DNA of 35,230 nucleotides from Candidatus Limnocylindrales bacterium (GCA_035559535.1 DATMBG010000048.1:1-35230), one strand, 5' to 3'. Shown: positions 21,387-30,431, counted from the first letter of the stretch. Notes: a model not told the origin generated them from the letters alone. Numbers and translations: made by a program.

Positions 21387-24224
21387 ATGGACCTTAACCA
21401 ATCCCATAAGATGCTATTTCAAGCCATCATCAATGACAAATCCATTCAGCTAGAAGTGGATCCCCAGAGAACCCTTTTAGATATTTTACGAGAAGACCTG
21501 GATCTGACGGGAGCTAAAAAGGCCTGTGATATCGGTACATGCGGATCCTGTACCGTTATCATGAATGGAAAAGGGATACTGGCCTGCATTACCCCTGCCG
21601 AGCGGGCCCATGGAAAGAGTATTCAAACCATTGAAGGAATTAGCCAGAATGGGAAACTACATCCTCTCCAAGAGGCGTTTATCAAAGGTCATGGCTTCCA
21701 ATGTGGAATCTGTACTCCGGGCTTTATCATGGCTGCCAAGGCCTTACTGGATAAAAACCCAAATCCGACCGATCAGCAGATCAAAACGGCCCTTAAAACC
21801 AATATTTGCCGATGTACGGGTTACCAACAGCTTATTGAGTCAGTGAAGCTGGCTGCAGGCCAGTTGAAAGAAGAAGATATCAAAGCCAGAGAAACCGACA
21901 AATTCCGGATTGCACGGTATACCGATGAAGAAGACCAACATCTTCCCTGGGCTCGGCGAGAATTCAAGATTATCGGTAAGCCTCAACCCCGTATTGAAAG
22001 TGAATCTCGGGTAACGGGGAAGGCCAAATATACGGCCGATTATAAAATTCCCGGCATGATCTGGGGAGTTACCGTTCGAAGCACCTATACCCATGCCCGC
22101 ATTTTAAATATAGATACTTCTTCAGCGGAGCAAATGGCCGGGGTTTACCGGGTTTTGACCTGGAAAGATGTTCCCGGAGAAAATGCCTATGGAAAGAAAA
22201 TTCGAGATCAGCAGGTCTTTGCCAGGGAGAAGGTACGCTACTACGGAGAGCCTATCGCCCTGGTTGTGGCAGAAACCAAAAAGATCGCAGAAGAAGCTGC
22301 CCGACTCGTTAAAATCGACTACGAGATTTTACCCGGCGTATACGACCCAGAAGAAGCCATGAAACCCGATGCCCCTCAGGTCCATGAGAAAGGAAATATC
22401 CTTTCCCATTATCACCTGGAAAAAGGGGATATTGCCAAAGGGTTCGCCGAAGCCGAGGTTATTATCGAGCGAAAGTACACGACTCAACCCCAGGACCATT
22501 CCCCTCTGGAATCTGAAGCCGCCCTGGCCTATTATGGAGAAGATGGTAAGCTAACCGTTATCTCTCCGGGTCAGAGTGTCTTTTTTGATCGGCTGAATAT
22601 TATTCGGGCCCTGGGTATTCCCAAAGAAGATGTCCGCTGTATCCAGGCGGCCATTGGGGCTGCTTATGGAAAACGAGAAGCCATCTACGCCCAGATCCAT
22701 GCTGCGCTGGCCACTTTTTTAACCGGAAAGCCGGTTAAGATAGAATATTCCCGTGAAGAGACCATGCTGGTTACGACCAAACGGACCCAACTCCGTACCT
22801 ACCTGAAAACCGGAGTCAAGAAAACCGGTGAAATTGTAGCTTTAGAAGCCCGAATTATTGGAGATGCGGGGGCCTATGCCTCCTGGTCCCTCAACATCAT
22901 GCGGAAAGCGGGCGTTTTGGTCAGTGGTCCCTATGAAATTCCTCATATCAAGGTGGATTCTTATGCTGTTTATACCAATAACCCCATCACGTGTGCCACC
23001 CGGGGATTTGGTGCTGCAGAGACCGAATTCTGTACCGAATCCCATGTAGATGAAATGGCCCATGCTATCGGGATGGATCCCATGGAGTTTCGATTAAAGA
23101 ATGTACTGCGACGTGGCTCTAAGACCTCGACGGATTTTCAGTTAGATTTCTATATTCCGGCCACAGATACTATCCTCGAAGCCGATAAAAACTTCCACTG
23201 GAAGGAAAAGAAAAGCCTGCCTAAGGTGGTTTCAGACGATATTCGTCGGGGGGTTGGGATGGCAACCATCTGGTATGGGATTGGCTTCGGTTCCGGTATA
23301 GAAGATACAACCGATGTTATTGTTGAATTGAACGAGGATGGAACAGCAACGGTTTATGTCGGGACGGTAGACTATGGGAACGGTTCGAATACGACTTTTG
23401 CAATGTTAACGGCTGAGATGTTGGGACTTTCGCTGGATAAAGTTAACATTGTCAACGGAGACTCAGATCGTACGAAAAATTGTGGTTCTACGGTGGCAAC
23501 CAAACAGACCTATACCACGGGAAATGCGGTTGTTGTTGCCTGTATTCCCCTGCGTAAGGACATTTTTTCCATTGCCTCAAAACTTCTAAATATTCCAGAA
23601 GAAGAAGTAGATATTGGGTTCAATGAAGCCTATTCCATGAAAGATCCAGATAAAAAGATCCCCATGACCTTCCTTGCCAAACAGTTTCGTCAATTTGGGA
23701 AACCTCGTCGACGGGAAGGGCTTTTTCATCATCAGAAATTGACTACTCCCCTGGATCCTAAAACAGGGACTGGAAAAGCCTGGTTCCCGATTGCCTTTGG
23801 AACCCAAATGGCCGAAGTCGAAGTAAATGTAAAAACGGGTAAAGTCAAAGTTCTTAAGATAGTAGCAGCTCACCATGTCGGTCGGGTTCTAAATCCCCAG
23901 TCGGTTCGAGGGCAGATTGTAGGAGGTATTTCTTTTGGCTGGGGTTTTGCGCTCTGTGAGGATGCCAATTACCAGAACGGTATCCCCCAGAACCTGAACT
24001 ATGATAAATATAAACTCATGCGGTCCACCGATTATCCCGATATCGAAGTGATTGCCCTGGAAAAGGATGAGAAAAGTGGTCCCTTTGGGGCAATCGGAAT
24101 CGGCGAACCTCCTACCATTCCGGTCGCACCCGCTATTGCCAACGCCGTTTATGATGCTATCGGAGTTCGAGTCTACGACTTACCTATTACTCCGGAGAAG
24201 GTACGTTCTTTGTTACCCCTTTAA
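21387..24224 (+). CDS. Fused [2Fe-2S]/molybdopterin hydroxylase, xanthine dehydrogenase family (probably selenium-dependent)
   Basis: 945 aa, an XdhC-like plus XdhA-like fusion without an FAD domain. The plant-type [2Fe-2S] cluster uses C47, C52, C55 and C67. The second cluster uses C106, C109, C141 and C143 (QCGICTPG and NICRCTGY). From about 190 on is the molybdopterin domain, with GKAKYTADY, EPIALVVAET, GAAYGKRE and RGFGAAETEF. The C-terminal GIGEPPTIPVAPAIANAVYD carries the catalytic Glu (E907). The size and layout fit the selenium-dependent xanthine dehydrogenase/Mop-like fused forms, and a nearby yqeC supports a selenium ligand. The substrate is not predictable: purines, nicotinate or aldehydes are all possible. 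No FAD subunit or moco-maturation gene is adjacent. No Sec signal is seen, so it is probably cytoplasmic. Confidence 0.9.
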   Translation: MDLNQSHKMLFQAIINDKSIQLEVDPQRTLLDILREDLDLTGAKKACDIGTCGSCTVIMNGKGILACITPAERAHGKSIQTIEGISQNGKLHPLQEAFIKGHGFQCGICTPGFIMAAKALLDKNPNPTDQQIKTALKTNICRCTGYQQLIESVKLAAGQLKEEDIKARETDKFRIARYTDEEDQHLPWARREFKIIGKPQPRIESESRVTGKAKYTADYKIPGMIWGVTVRSTYTHARILNIDTSSAEQMAGVYRVLTWKDVPGENAYGKKIRDQQVFAREKVRYYGEPIALVVAETKKIAEEAARLVKIDYEILPGVYDPEEAMKPDAPQVHEKGNILSHYHLEKGDIAKGFAEAEVIIERKYTTQPQDHSPLESEAALAYYGEDGKLTVISPGQSVFFDRLNIIRALGIPKEDVRCIQAAIGAAYGKREAIYAQIHAALATFLTGKPVKIEYSREETMLVTTKRTQLRTYLKTGVKKTGEIVALEARIIGDAGAYASWSLNIMRKAGVLVSGPYEIPHIKVDSYAVYTNNPITCATRGFGAAETEFCTESHVDEMAHAIGMDPMEFRLKNVLRRGSKTSTDFQLDFYIPATDTILEADKNFHWKEKKSLPKVVSDDIRRGVGMATIWYGIGFGSGIEDTTDVIVELNEDGTATVYVGTVDYGNGSNTTFAMLTAEMLGLSLDKVNIVNGDSDRTKNCGSTVATKQTYTTGNAVVVACIPLRKDIFSIASKLLNIPEEEVDIGFNEAYSMKDPDKKIPMTFLAKQFRQFGKPRRREGLFHHQKLTTPLDPKTGTGKAWFPIAFGTQMAEVEVNVKTGKVKVLKIVAAHHVGRVLNPQSVRGQIVGGISFGWGFALCEDANYQNGIPQNLNYDKYKLMRSTDYPDIEVIALEKDEKSGPFGAIGIGEPPTIPVAPAIANAVYDAIGVRVYDLPITPEKVRSLLPL

Positions 24225-24269
24225 TCTTTTCCCACTTCCAGAACAGGAACCGGGTGGCCTGTGCTAATC

Positions 24270-24296
24270 CTCTCCTTCCCTCATAGGGAAGGAGAG
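24270..24296. terminator. Bidirectional hairpin between convergent genes
   Basis: CTCTCCTTCCCT and AGGGAAGGAGAG form a perfect 12-bp stem with a 3-base loop (CAT), placed between the convergent molybdenum hydroxylase and alcohol dehydrogenase genes. T-runs are lacking on both sides, so efficient intrinsic termination is uncertain. Confidence 0.55.
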
Positions 24297-24404
24297 TTGG
24301 AGCGGCCTGGTTTAAAAGATACTCCTAAAAGAGTTTGGGAAGAAGGCCTGTTTATAAGCAACTCCTCAAAATCTATTCCTGAAAGCAGGGGTTACCTCCT
24401 GGTT

Positions 24405-25433
24405 TTAGATGCTTAGGACTAAACGTCCAACGGTTTTCCGATCCTGTAAAAGTTGATGGGCTTCGGATGCTTTCTCTAAAGGGAGGGTATGGGAAACGAT
24501 GGAGCGTATTTTTCTCTGCCGGACCAGATCAATAACCTCTACAAGTTCTTCCCGTGTTACAGCATAAGAACCAATAAGCTCTATTTCCTTGAGGATTACG
24601 AGCCCTGGATTAACCAAAACCGGGGCGGTAATGACATTTCCTAGAAATACTAATTTACCCGAGGGGGCCAGACAACGAAGACTGGATTCAAACGAGGCAC
24701 TCCCTACGATCTCCACAACTATGTCTGCACCGCGCCCTTTGGTAAGGGCTTTGACTTCCTTTGTAAACTGAAGGTCCGGACTATAAATCACCTCATCAGC
24801 TCCTGCTTCCCAAATCTTGTCTATTTTCTCTTTAGAACTGGTTATCGCCAGCACACGACCACCACAGAGTTTAGCAACCTGAACAGCATGGAGTCCTACA
24901 CCTCCTCCCGCACCGGTGATGACGACCTGATCCCCTAAGGAGATTTTAGCTCTGGTTTTGAAGGCATGCAGGCTGGTACCAATAGCACAGGCGAGAATAG
25001 AAGCCTCTTCAAAAGAAATTTCATTGGGGATTTTACATAGGCTACTCATTTTGATTTTTATATACTCCGCATAACCCCCGTCTATTTCTTCGCCAAGAAA
25101 TCCTGGACCTTCCCGGCATAAGCTTTCCCGACCGGTCCTGCAATAGGTACAACTGCCGCATAAAACCCGCTGGATGGCTGTGACTCTATCCCCAGGAGAA
25201 AAGTCTTTAACATGACTTCCCACTTCAACGACTTCACCGGCAATTTCATGCCCCAAAATAATCGGTAACCTGGTTCTGGGGATCTTACCCGACCGGTTTA
25301 GAAGATCATGATAACAAACTCCACAGGCCTTTACTCTTACTAAAACCTCATCGAATGAAATTTTTGGAATTTCAACCTCTTCTAGCTTTAAATTCTCGAT
25401 TCCACCAAATCCCTTCAGTCGAATGGCCTTCAT
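24405..25433 (-). CDS. Zinc-dependent alcohol dehydrogenase (MDR family)
   Basis: 342 aa medium-chain dehydrogenase. The catalytic zinc ligands are C40 (in CGVCYHD), H62 and E63 (GHEIAGEV). The structural zinc lobe has C91, C94, C97 and C105 (VLCGSCTYCRTGRESLC). The Rossmann motif GAGGGVGLHAVQVAK lies near 173-187, and the following ADEVIYS/GRGADIVVEIVG block is typical. It probably oxidises an alcohol or reduces an aldehyde with NAD(P); the substrate is unknown. It is convergent with the molybdenum hydroxylase gene. The ATG at 25433 has no strong ribosome binding site. A palindromic element lies immediately upstream. Confidence 0.92.
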   Translation of the reverse strand: MKAIRLKGFGGIENLKLEEVEIPKISFDEVLVRVKACGVCYHDLLNRSGKIPRTRLPIILGHEIAGEVVEVGSHVKDFSPGDRVTAIQRVLCGSCTYCRTGRESLCREGPGFLGEEIDGGYAEYIKIKMSSLCKIPNEISFEEASILACAIGTSLHAFKTRAKISLGDQVVITGAGGGVGLHAVQVAKLCGGRVLAITSSKEKIDKIWEAGADEVIYSPDLQFTKEVKALTKGRGADIVVEIVGSASFESSLRCLAPSGKLVFLGNVITAPVLVNPGLVILKEIELIGSYAVTREELVEVIDLVRQRKIRSIVSHTLPLEKASEAHQLLQDRKTVGRLVLSI

Positions 25434-25439
25434 ATCAGA

Positions 25440-25600
25440 TAAAATATAAAACGTAAGTAACTATTCGGTCCTGCAAACGGTTGGTCACAAAGATACTCAG
25501 ACAGACTCGACGGGATTCTAAAACAACATTTTGGACTGCTGGACCCTCCGGATTCGAGTCTTTTGATGGATTGAATAGTTTACTTACGTTTTACCTTTTA
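25440..25600. repeat. MITE-like element with terminal inverted repeats
   Basis: Ends of about 20-28 bases match as inverted repeats: TAAAACGTAAGTAACTATTC (25447-25466) against GAATAGTTTACTTACGTTTT (25573-25592), differing by one base, extended outward by TAAAA/TTTTA. Inside, GACTCGA (near 25505) pairs with TCGAGTC (near 25554). The whole 161-base element could fold as one long hairpin. It has no coding capacity and lies between the alcohol dehydrogenase start and the methyltransferase stop. Confidence 0.65.
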
Positions 25601-25607
25601 GAGGTTT

Positions 25608-26225
25608 TTATTTTTGATTAATGCATTGGACCAGCTGCCAATAATTGAACAGGTTAATTTTTCTCCGATAACTAATCTTCAGGTTCGTGATAGCCATCAG
25701 CTTTTCCACATCTAAATCGGTTTTAAATCCAATTTTATCACAAAGGGGAGAAATCAGTTCTTCAAATTTAGCCAGAATCCTGTTCTGGCTTTTGAAATGA
25801 TTTAAGAAAAGAAGCTTTCCTCCTTTTTTGCAAACCCGCTTCATTTCCAGGATCACTTTCACAGGATCAGGAACCACACTCACGACATGGGCTGCTATAA
25901 CCGTATCGAAGCTATTATCCTCAAAATCCATATTACCTGCATCCATTTTTTCAAGAACGACATTATCAAGCTGATGTTTTTCTACCTTCTTCTGAGCTTT
26001 TTTTAGCATTTCTGCAGACAAATCAATCCCTACGACCTGACAATTATCAGGATACAAAGGAAGGGAAAGTCCTGTTCCTACCCCTACTTCCAAAATTCTA
26101 TCACCAGGTTGAATATCCATGATCTCAATGGCAGCCTTCTGACCCGGATGCAAAAGTTTTCCCCAAAACAGATCGTAGATGTTAGACCATTTGGAATATG
26201 TTTTTTCTACATAAGCGATATCCAT
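25608..26225 (-). CDS. pmtA: PmtA-like SAM-dependent methyltransferase
   Basis: 205 aa class I methyltransferase. SAM-binding motif I is ILEVGVGTGLSLPLY (44-58), then VVGIDLSAEMLKKA, MDAGNM and FDTVIAAHVVSVVPDP. The phrases VGVGTGLSLPLYP, SVVPDP and LLFLNHF closely resemble the Rhodobacter-type phosphatidylethanolamine N-methyltransferase PmtA, which converts PE stepwise to phosphatidylcholine at the inner membrane. The related alternative is a generic class I methyltransferase with an unknown small substrate. TTAGGAGAAGAG precedes the ATG. No phospholipid genes are adjacent. Confidence 0.75.
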   Translation of the reverse strand: MDIAYVEKTYSKWSNIYDLFWGKLLHPGQKAAIEIMDIQPGDRILEVGVGTGLSLPLYPDNCQVVGIDLSAEMLKKAQKKVEKHQLDNVVLEKMDAGNMDFEDNSFDTVIAAHVVSVVPDPVKVILEMKRVCKKGGKLLFLNHFKSQNRILAKFEELISPLCDKIGFKTDLDVEKLMAITNLKISYRRKINLFNYWQLVQCINQK

Positions 26226-26587
26226 GAGCTCTTCTCCTAATTTAATAAGGCTTAAATTTTACTCCTCACTGACCTTAATAAGACCTTACGAAGAGATATC
26301 AATTAGAATAGACAAAAAAATTAATAAAGGAATAACATGGAAAAAAATAGGGAATTTTAGAGAAAAGTCAATGAAAAAAAAAGAGAGAATTTTAGAGAAG
26401 TAACTGTAACAATTTAGTAGATGTCACTTTTTCTGTCTGAACACCCCCCTGGTCCCCCTCCAGGGGGGATTCAACAGCAGTAACCCTATGTCAGTCCCCC
26501 CTGGAGGGGGGCCAGGGGGGTGTTTCTTTTTCCACCTACTAAATGGATACGGATACTTTAGAGAAAAGAAGAGTTTCAGGTAAAAAT
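26226..26587. other. Intergenic region between pmtA-like and CDF genes
   Basis: About 360 bases. The left part is AT-rich and probably holds the promoter of the methyltransferase gene, but no clear -35/-10 pair is visible. The right part is taken up by a large palindromic element (26412-26544). No coding sequence is seen. Confidence 0.45.
26412..26544. repeat. GC-rich palindromic element with nested inverted repeats
   Basis: The outer pair ATTTAGTAG (26412-26420) / CTACTAAAT (26536-26544) encloses two 30-bp arms (26440-26469 and 26495-26524) that differ at a single position. Each arm is itself partly palindromic (CCCCCCTGG and CCAGGGGGG). It is non-coding and resembles dispersed repeats or a very strong structural terminator after the CDF gene, which ends at 26588. 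Confidence 0.7.
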
Positions 26588-27490
26588 CTAACGACAGATC
26601 CCTTTTTCATTACATTTCTCCAGTTGCGGGCTTTCTATTTGAATCGTGATATGGTTAATCCCAAATTTTTCTTTAACCCTTGCGGCCAGGGTTTCTATGA
26701 CTTTTGAAGCAGCCTGAGGTTCGATCGTTTCTCCAAGTACAATATGGGCACTTAAAGCTTCGATTCCCGAGGTAATGGTCCATATGTGCAGGTCATGGAC
26801 AGCTGTAACCCCCGGCACCTTAAGCATCTCTTGCTCCACGGCCGACACATCAATATGAGTTGGAGTACCTTCCAGTAGGACATTTATCGTCTGGGTTAAT
26901 AATTTCCACGTGCGGGGTAAGATAAATAGTCCGATTAGCATACTAAAAATCGGATCGGCATAGTACCAGCCGGTCTTCCACATAATTAACCCTGCCACAA
27001 TGACTCCCATAGAGCCAAGTAGATCGCTTACTACCTCGAGAAACGCACCTTGCACGTTTAAGCTCTCTTTGGCTCCTTCGCGTAAGTTCCAAATTCCTAT
27101 AAGATTCACTAAAAGGCCAAGGGTAGCAACAACAAGCATGGGCAGGCTGGCGACTTTAGGAGGAGCTTGAAAACGTTGATAAGCCTCATACAAGATGTAG
27201 AACGAGAGTAACAGGAGCCCTAAGGCGTTTATAAGTGCTGCAAGAATTTCAACCCGGTAATAACCATAGGTTTTAGCTGGAGTCGCAGGTTTTTGAGACA
27301 TCCAGGCAGCAAATAATGCAAGCGCTAATCCACCTACATCGGCCAGCATATGCCCGGCATCTGCTAAGAGGGCAAGGCTGTTGGTAAGAATTCCACCTAT
27401 TATCTCAATCAGAGAATAAAGCAGGGTAAGGCCAAAGGTAATTAACAAGGCACGACGATTTCGGGATGTGGCAGATAACAGTCTTTCCAT
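26588..27490 (-). CDS. Cation diffusion facilitator (CzcD/ZitB-like metal exporter)
   Basis: 300 aa with six membrane helices (about 15-35, 40-62, 79-101, 114-135, 153-171 and 177-194) and a cytoplasmic C-terminal domain ending in a short Cys-containing tail (CNEKGICR). It exports Zn or a similar divalent cation in exchange for protons. The metal site in helix 2 is H47xxxD51 (AGHMLADV). In helix 5 it is E152xxxD156, where classic ZitB/YiiP have His or Asp; I believe the Glu form is common in one CDF subgroup. The C-terminal VHDLHIWTITSG is typical. It lies 70 bases after the unusual regulator gene on the same strand. Confidence 0.92.
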   Translation of the reverse strand: MERLLSATSRNRRALLITFGLTLLYSLIEIIGGILTNSLALLADAGHMLADVGGLALALFAAWMSQKPATPAKTYGYYRVEILAALINALGLLLLSFYILYEAYQRFQAPPKVASLPMLVVATLGLLVNLIGIWNLREGAKESLNVQGAFLEVVSDLLGSMGVIVAGLIMWKTGWYYADPIFSMLIGLFILPRTWKLLTQTINVLLEGTPTHIDVSAVEQEMLKVPGVTAVHDLHIWTITSGIEALSAHIVLGETIEPQAASKVIETLAARVKEKFGINHITIQIESPQLEKCNEKGICR

Positions 27491-27560
27491 ACCTCTTCAA
27501 ATTAAAGCCTTATCCCTGTATTTGTCTAATCAGCCGGAAAATCTAAACGGATTGACCCTG

Positions 27561-28772
27561 TTAATCTTCTTGTTTCTCTAAAAGTTGCCGAATCAATCTC
27601 TGTACGCTACGTAACGTAAGGATTTCACGGCAACATTCCAAATCAATGAGGTTAAACTTACGGGATCGGGTTAGATCGTCAACCAACAGATAGACTTCAT
27701 AGCCTGTATAATCCCCTATATAAATACAGTAATCGATTCCAATTTTTGGAGTTGTACAGGCAATGTAAGAACCGGAGCGTACATCTTTGGATTGGGATAA
27801 ATATTGATGAAGTGGATAATACTCCGGAGGTAGATGAGGGGTATTAAGATCTATTTCTACCTCATCATATCGCTTCACGGGTTTCGCAGACCGATAATCC
27901 CCAATAAATTGACACAGCTTATTCTCCTGCTGGGAGAAGTAAAATAAGCCGACCCGATCCACCATTAAAATATATTTAACTTTTCCCAGGACAAACTTTA
28001 ATTTTCTCCGGACTGGTAAATGGCGTAGCGTCTTAACCAAAGCTTCTTCTACTAACTGCCGTGTACTCTCGTTAAGAGCTTTTTTCTGTGGGAAAAGCAC
28101 ATGTCCCGTAAAGGTATAGGTTCCCGTTCCTTTATGATATTGAATAAACATTTTCTGGAGATAGGCACTGTCATAGTCCCGAAGGGCCACCCGCAGATTA
28201 TTGATAATGGTCGGCACCGATACACGACTTCCGACATACTGACGAATGGCCTCTTTACTAAGAGCTTTTCCCCGGTTTCGAACCAGCATTCGTAGCACAG
28301 CGGCTGCCATAGCTCGCCGATCCCCTTTACCGGCAAAAATTTCCTGATTCTTATAACGGAAAGTACCCGTTAAGAAATCAAAGTGATACTCCGTCGAGAT
28401 GGATAATATTCGGTTTTGCTCCACCAGTCTTATCACCCGATAGGATACCTCTTCCAGATCCAGAGCATTATCCGGTGAAATCATAAAATCAAAGAGGGTA
28501 TTCTCCCGTGAGAGAAGAGAAAGAATCTGAGAATGTTTGTCTGTGAGGATGAAGAGGGCCGGAAGACCGATAACTTCTAAATTTTCATATAGATCTACTT
28601 GATCCTTAATTACAGCCAAATAAACTTCCTTCATCTGATCATTAAAAGTAAGTAAGGTGGTACGCTCGGTGACAACTGTAGTTAGATAACCCATCTGCTG
28701 TAATCCTGATACCAGCGGGTCTTCCTCCATCACACCGTAACAGGCAATTTTTATCCTAGGTAATTTCGCCAA
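27561..28772 (-). CDS. Receiver-like plus winged-helix regulator with extra C-terminal domain
   Basis: 403 aa. Residues 7-118 resemble a degenerate receiver domain (IKIACYGV strand; FDFMISPDNALDLEEVSYRV as the alpha4-alpha5 end), but the usual acidic pocket is not clean. Residues 131-223 look like an OmpR-type winged helix: FDFLTGTFRYKN, then RRAMAAAVLRMLVRNRGKAL, SKEAIRQYV, VSVPTIINNLRVALRD and a wing GTGTYTF. Residues 240-403 are a mixed alpha/beta domain, possibly GAF-like, that I cannot identify. The start is TTG at 28772 (no ATG before residue 15; no clear ribosome binding site). It is a likely DNA-binding regulator, perhaps of the CDF gene that follows and of the divergent CadD-like gene. 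Confidence 0.6.
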   Translation of the reverse strand: MAKLPRIKIACYGVMEEDPLVSGLQQMGYLTTVVTERTTLLTFNDQMKEVYLAVIKDQVDLYENLEVIGLPALFILTDKHSQILSLLSRENTLFDFMISPDNALDLEEVSYRVIRLVEQNRILSISTEYHFDFLTGTFRYKNQEIFAGKGDRRAMAAAVLRMLVRNRGKALSKEAIRQYVGSRVSVPTIINNLRVALRDYDSAYLQKMFIQYHKGTGTYTFTGHVLFPQKKALNESTRQLVEEALVKTLRHLPVRRKLKFVLGKVKYILMVDRVGLFYFSQQENKLCQFIGDYRSAKPVKRYDEVEIDLNTPHLPPEYYPLHQYLSQSKDVRSGSYIACTTPKIGIDYCIYIGDYTGYEVYLLVDDLTRSRKFNLIDLECCREILTLRSVQRLIRQLLEKQED

Positions 28773-29315
28773 TTTTTAATCAGTCCGTTCTGTAACCAAA
28801 ATAGCTCACAAGGATTAGCTGTCCTCGAGCTTTTTGAACGGGGATAACCGCTCCTCGATAAATAAAGCTCTGAACACTCCCATAGGGATCGGTTTCAAAT
28901 TTGTTTCCAGGCTCCTATGAAAGGGATGGCAGAAATCTTATCTTATCGCTTACTTAGCCAGGATATTCTTAAAAAAAATTTGGGGAAAATTCCAACCTCT
29001 AAAATGGTTTATTTTCTCTTAATATTTGAGAATGAAATCTTTTCTTCCAAAAAAGAGATTTAAACGGGAAAAGATTCAGGGTAAAGTTTATCCTATTGGA
29101 TTATAATCTCTTTTTTTTATTGACGTTTTTTCCTCCTTTAATAAAAATCTACCTGATATTCTACCTGTCAAGTTGATTTTTAACCGTGGTATTTATCTCA
29201 AATTTATTTCATAACCCAGATAAGGTAACCTTCTCTCGTTTTTAAGACCTGATGAATAGAATTCGATCTTCTGGTAGCGACGGAGAAGGGAAAAGCAGCA
29301 TGTCTTCTTGAATAA
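28773..29315. other. Divergent intergenic region between the regulator and CadD-like genes
   Basis: About 540 bases, no convincing gene. It is AT-rich around 28960-29210 with candidate promoter boxes: TTGACG (29120-29125), a 16-base spacer, then TAAAAA on the plus strand. On the minus strand there is a TTGACA (29170-29165) with no good -10. GGAAAAGCAGC precedes the CadD-like start. The segment 28840-28930 is less AT-rich and could be a structured leader, but I match it to no known riboswitch. Confidence 0.4.
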
Positions 29316-29954
29316 ATGGATTGGATTTTTACAACCATTATAACGGGAATCATCACCTTTGCTGCTACCAATGTAGATGATATTTTCCTCCTTGTATTGT
29401 TTTTCTCCCAGGCGGATCCAACTTTCCGCCGGAGGTATGTAGTTATCGGTCAGTATCTTGGCTTTACGGCACTTATTGCGGTCAGCCTTATCGGTTTTTT
29501 AGCCAGTCTTATTTTACCACGAACCTGGATAGGCCTGATGGGTGTAATTCCTATTCTGATGGGAGTAGATAAACTTGTCCATCGCAAAAAAAATATTCAA
29601 CAGGTAAAGCTAAAACACTCTGAAAGTCAGCCATGGAGGTCTTCTGTATTTGCTGGTCTTCTTCATCATCAGGCCTACAACGTCGCAACTATAAAATTTG
29701 CAAACGGGAGTGATAACATCAGTATCTATACATTACTCTTTGCGAGTAGCAACCTGGCCCACTTGGGCGTCCTGTTGGTTGTATTTTTTGTACTTGTAGG
29801 AGTTTATTGTTACCTTACCAGCCACCTGGCTCGACAGTTCCTCGTAGCTCAGATTTTAACCCGGTACAGCCGTATACTTCTTCCCTACGTTATGATAGGC
29901 TTAGGTGTTCGTACGTTACTTGAGAATGGAACGTTAACATGGTTTATTCCATAG
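29316..29954 (+). CDS. CadD-family cadmium resistance transporter-like protein
   Basis: 212 aa membrane protein with about five helices. ATNVDDIFLLVLFFSQ (17-32), YVVIGQYLGF (41-50) and FANGSDNISIY (128-138) are the diagnostic blocks of the CadD/LysE-like 'cadmium resistance transporter' family. Family members export cadmium or other small cations; some homologues have other substrates. The acidic DD and GSDN motifs are intact. It is divergent from the winged-helix regulator and CDF genes, forming a metal-handling neighbourhood. The ribosome binding site is weak. Confidence 0.85.
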   Translation: MDWIFTTIITGIITFAATNVDDIFLLVLFFSQADPTFRRRYVVIGQYLGFTALIAVSLIGFLASLILPRTWIGLMGVIPILMGVDKLVHRKKNIQQVKLKHSESQPWRSSVFAGLLHHQAYNVATIKFANGSDNISIYTLLFASSNLAHLGVLLVVFFVLVGVYCYLTSHLARQFLVAQILTRYSRILLPYVMIGLGVRTLLENGTLTWFIP

Positions 29955-30091
29955 GAAACCCGCTAGGGACTTTGCCAAAAACCGAAAAGTTTACTATCAA
30001 TAAAAATTTCCAAGGTGAAAAGTGAATTGTTGACATTCCGGTCAAAACGAGAATGACAATCGGAGCTAAAGATTTCTGAGGAGGAAATACA

Positions 30092-30430
30092 ATGTTCACT
30101 GAACATCAGAACCATGCAATCCAAGAATCAGGAGTGTTTACCAGATACTGTAAAGAGTGTAATGAGCTATTTCATATAAGAATTCGTCCAGAGCGCCTCC
30201 GAGAGCTGACCAACCTGGCCAGTGATCTTGGGGCTCGGGATATATGGATCCTCCGGGGGGCTACCCTGGCAAAGTTAATTTATTCCTTTGATCCGGATTC
30301 AAAATCTGAAACCGTTTTGACCTCTGAGGATTTTAACGGAATGATAAACCTAAAAGCACCCCATGAACTCATTGTAATTATTGGATTTCCTGTGAGTGAT
30401 GGCTGGGAGGTAGGAATTGAGAAGAGATAA
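30092..30430 (+). CDS. Small protein with a CxxC motif, unknown function
   Basis: 112 aa, no recognised family. A single CxxC pair (C20 and C23 in RYCKEC) near the N-terminus could bind metal or be redox-active, but a second pair is absent. The rest is a compact alpha/beta domain (RLRELTNLASDLGARDIWIL, then HELIVIIGFPVSDGWEV). GAGGAGG lies 8 bases upstream of the ATG, so the start is secure. A TTGACA at 30030-30035 lies upstream, but its -10 is poor. It follows the CadD-like gene after 137 bases. Confidence 0.65.
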   Translation: MFTEHQNHAIQESGVFTRYCKECNELFHIRIRPERLRELTNLASDLGARDIWILRGATLAKLIYSFDPDSKSETVLTSEDFNGMINLKAPHELIVIIGFPVSDGWEVGIEKR

Positions 30431-30431
30431 G

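Noticed and set aside
29120-29147. Promoter of the CadD-like gene (TTGACG, 16 bases, TAAAAA)
   Set aside because: The -10 is poor and the region is so AT-rich that such matches are expected by chance; noted in the intergenic entry but not called.
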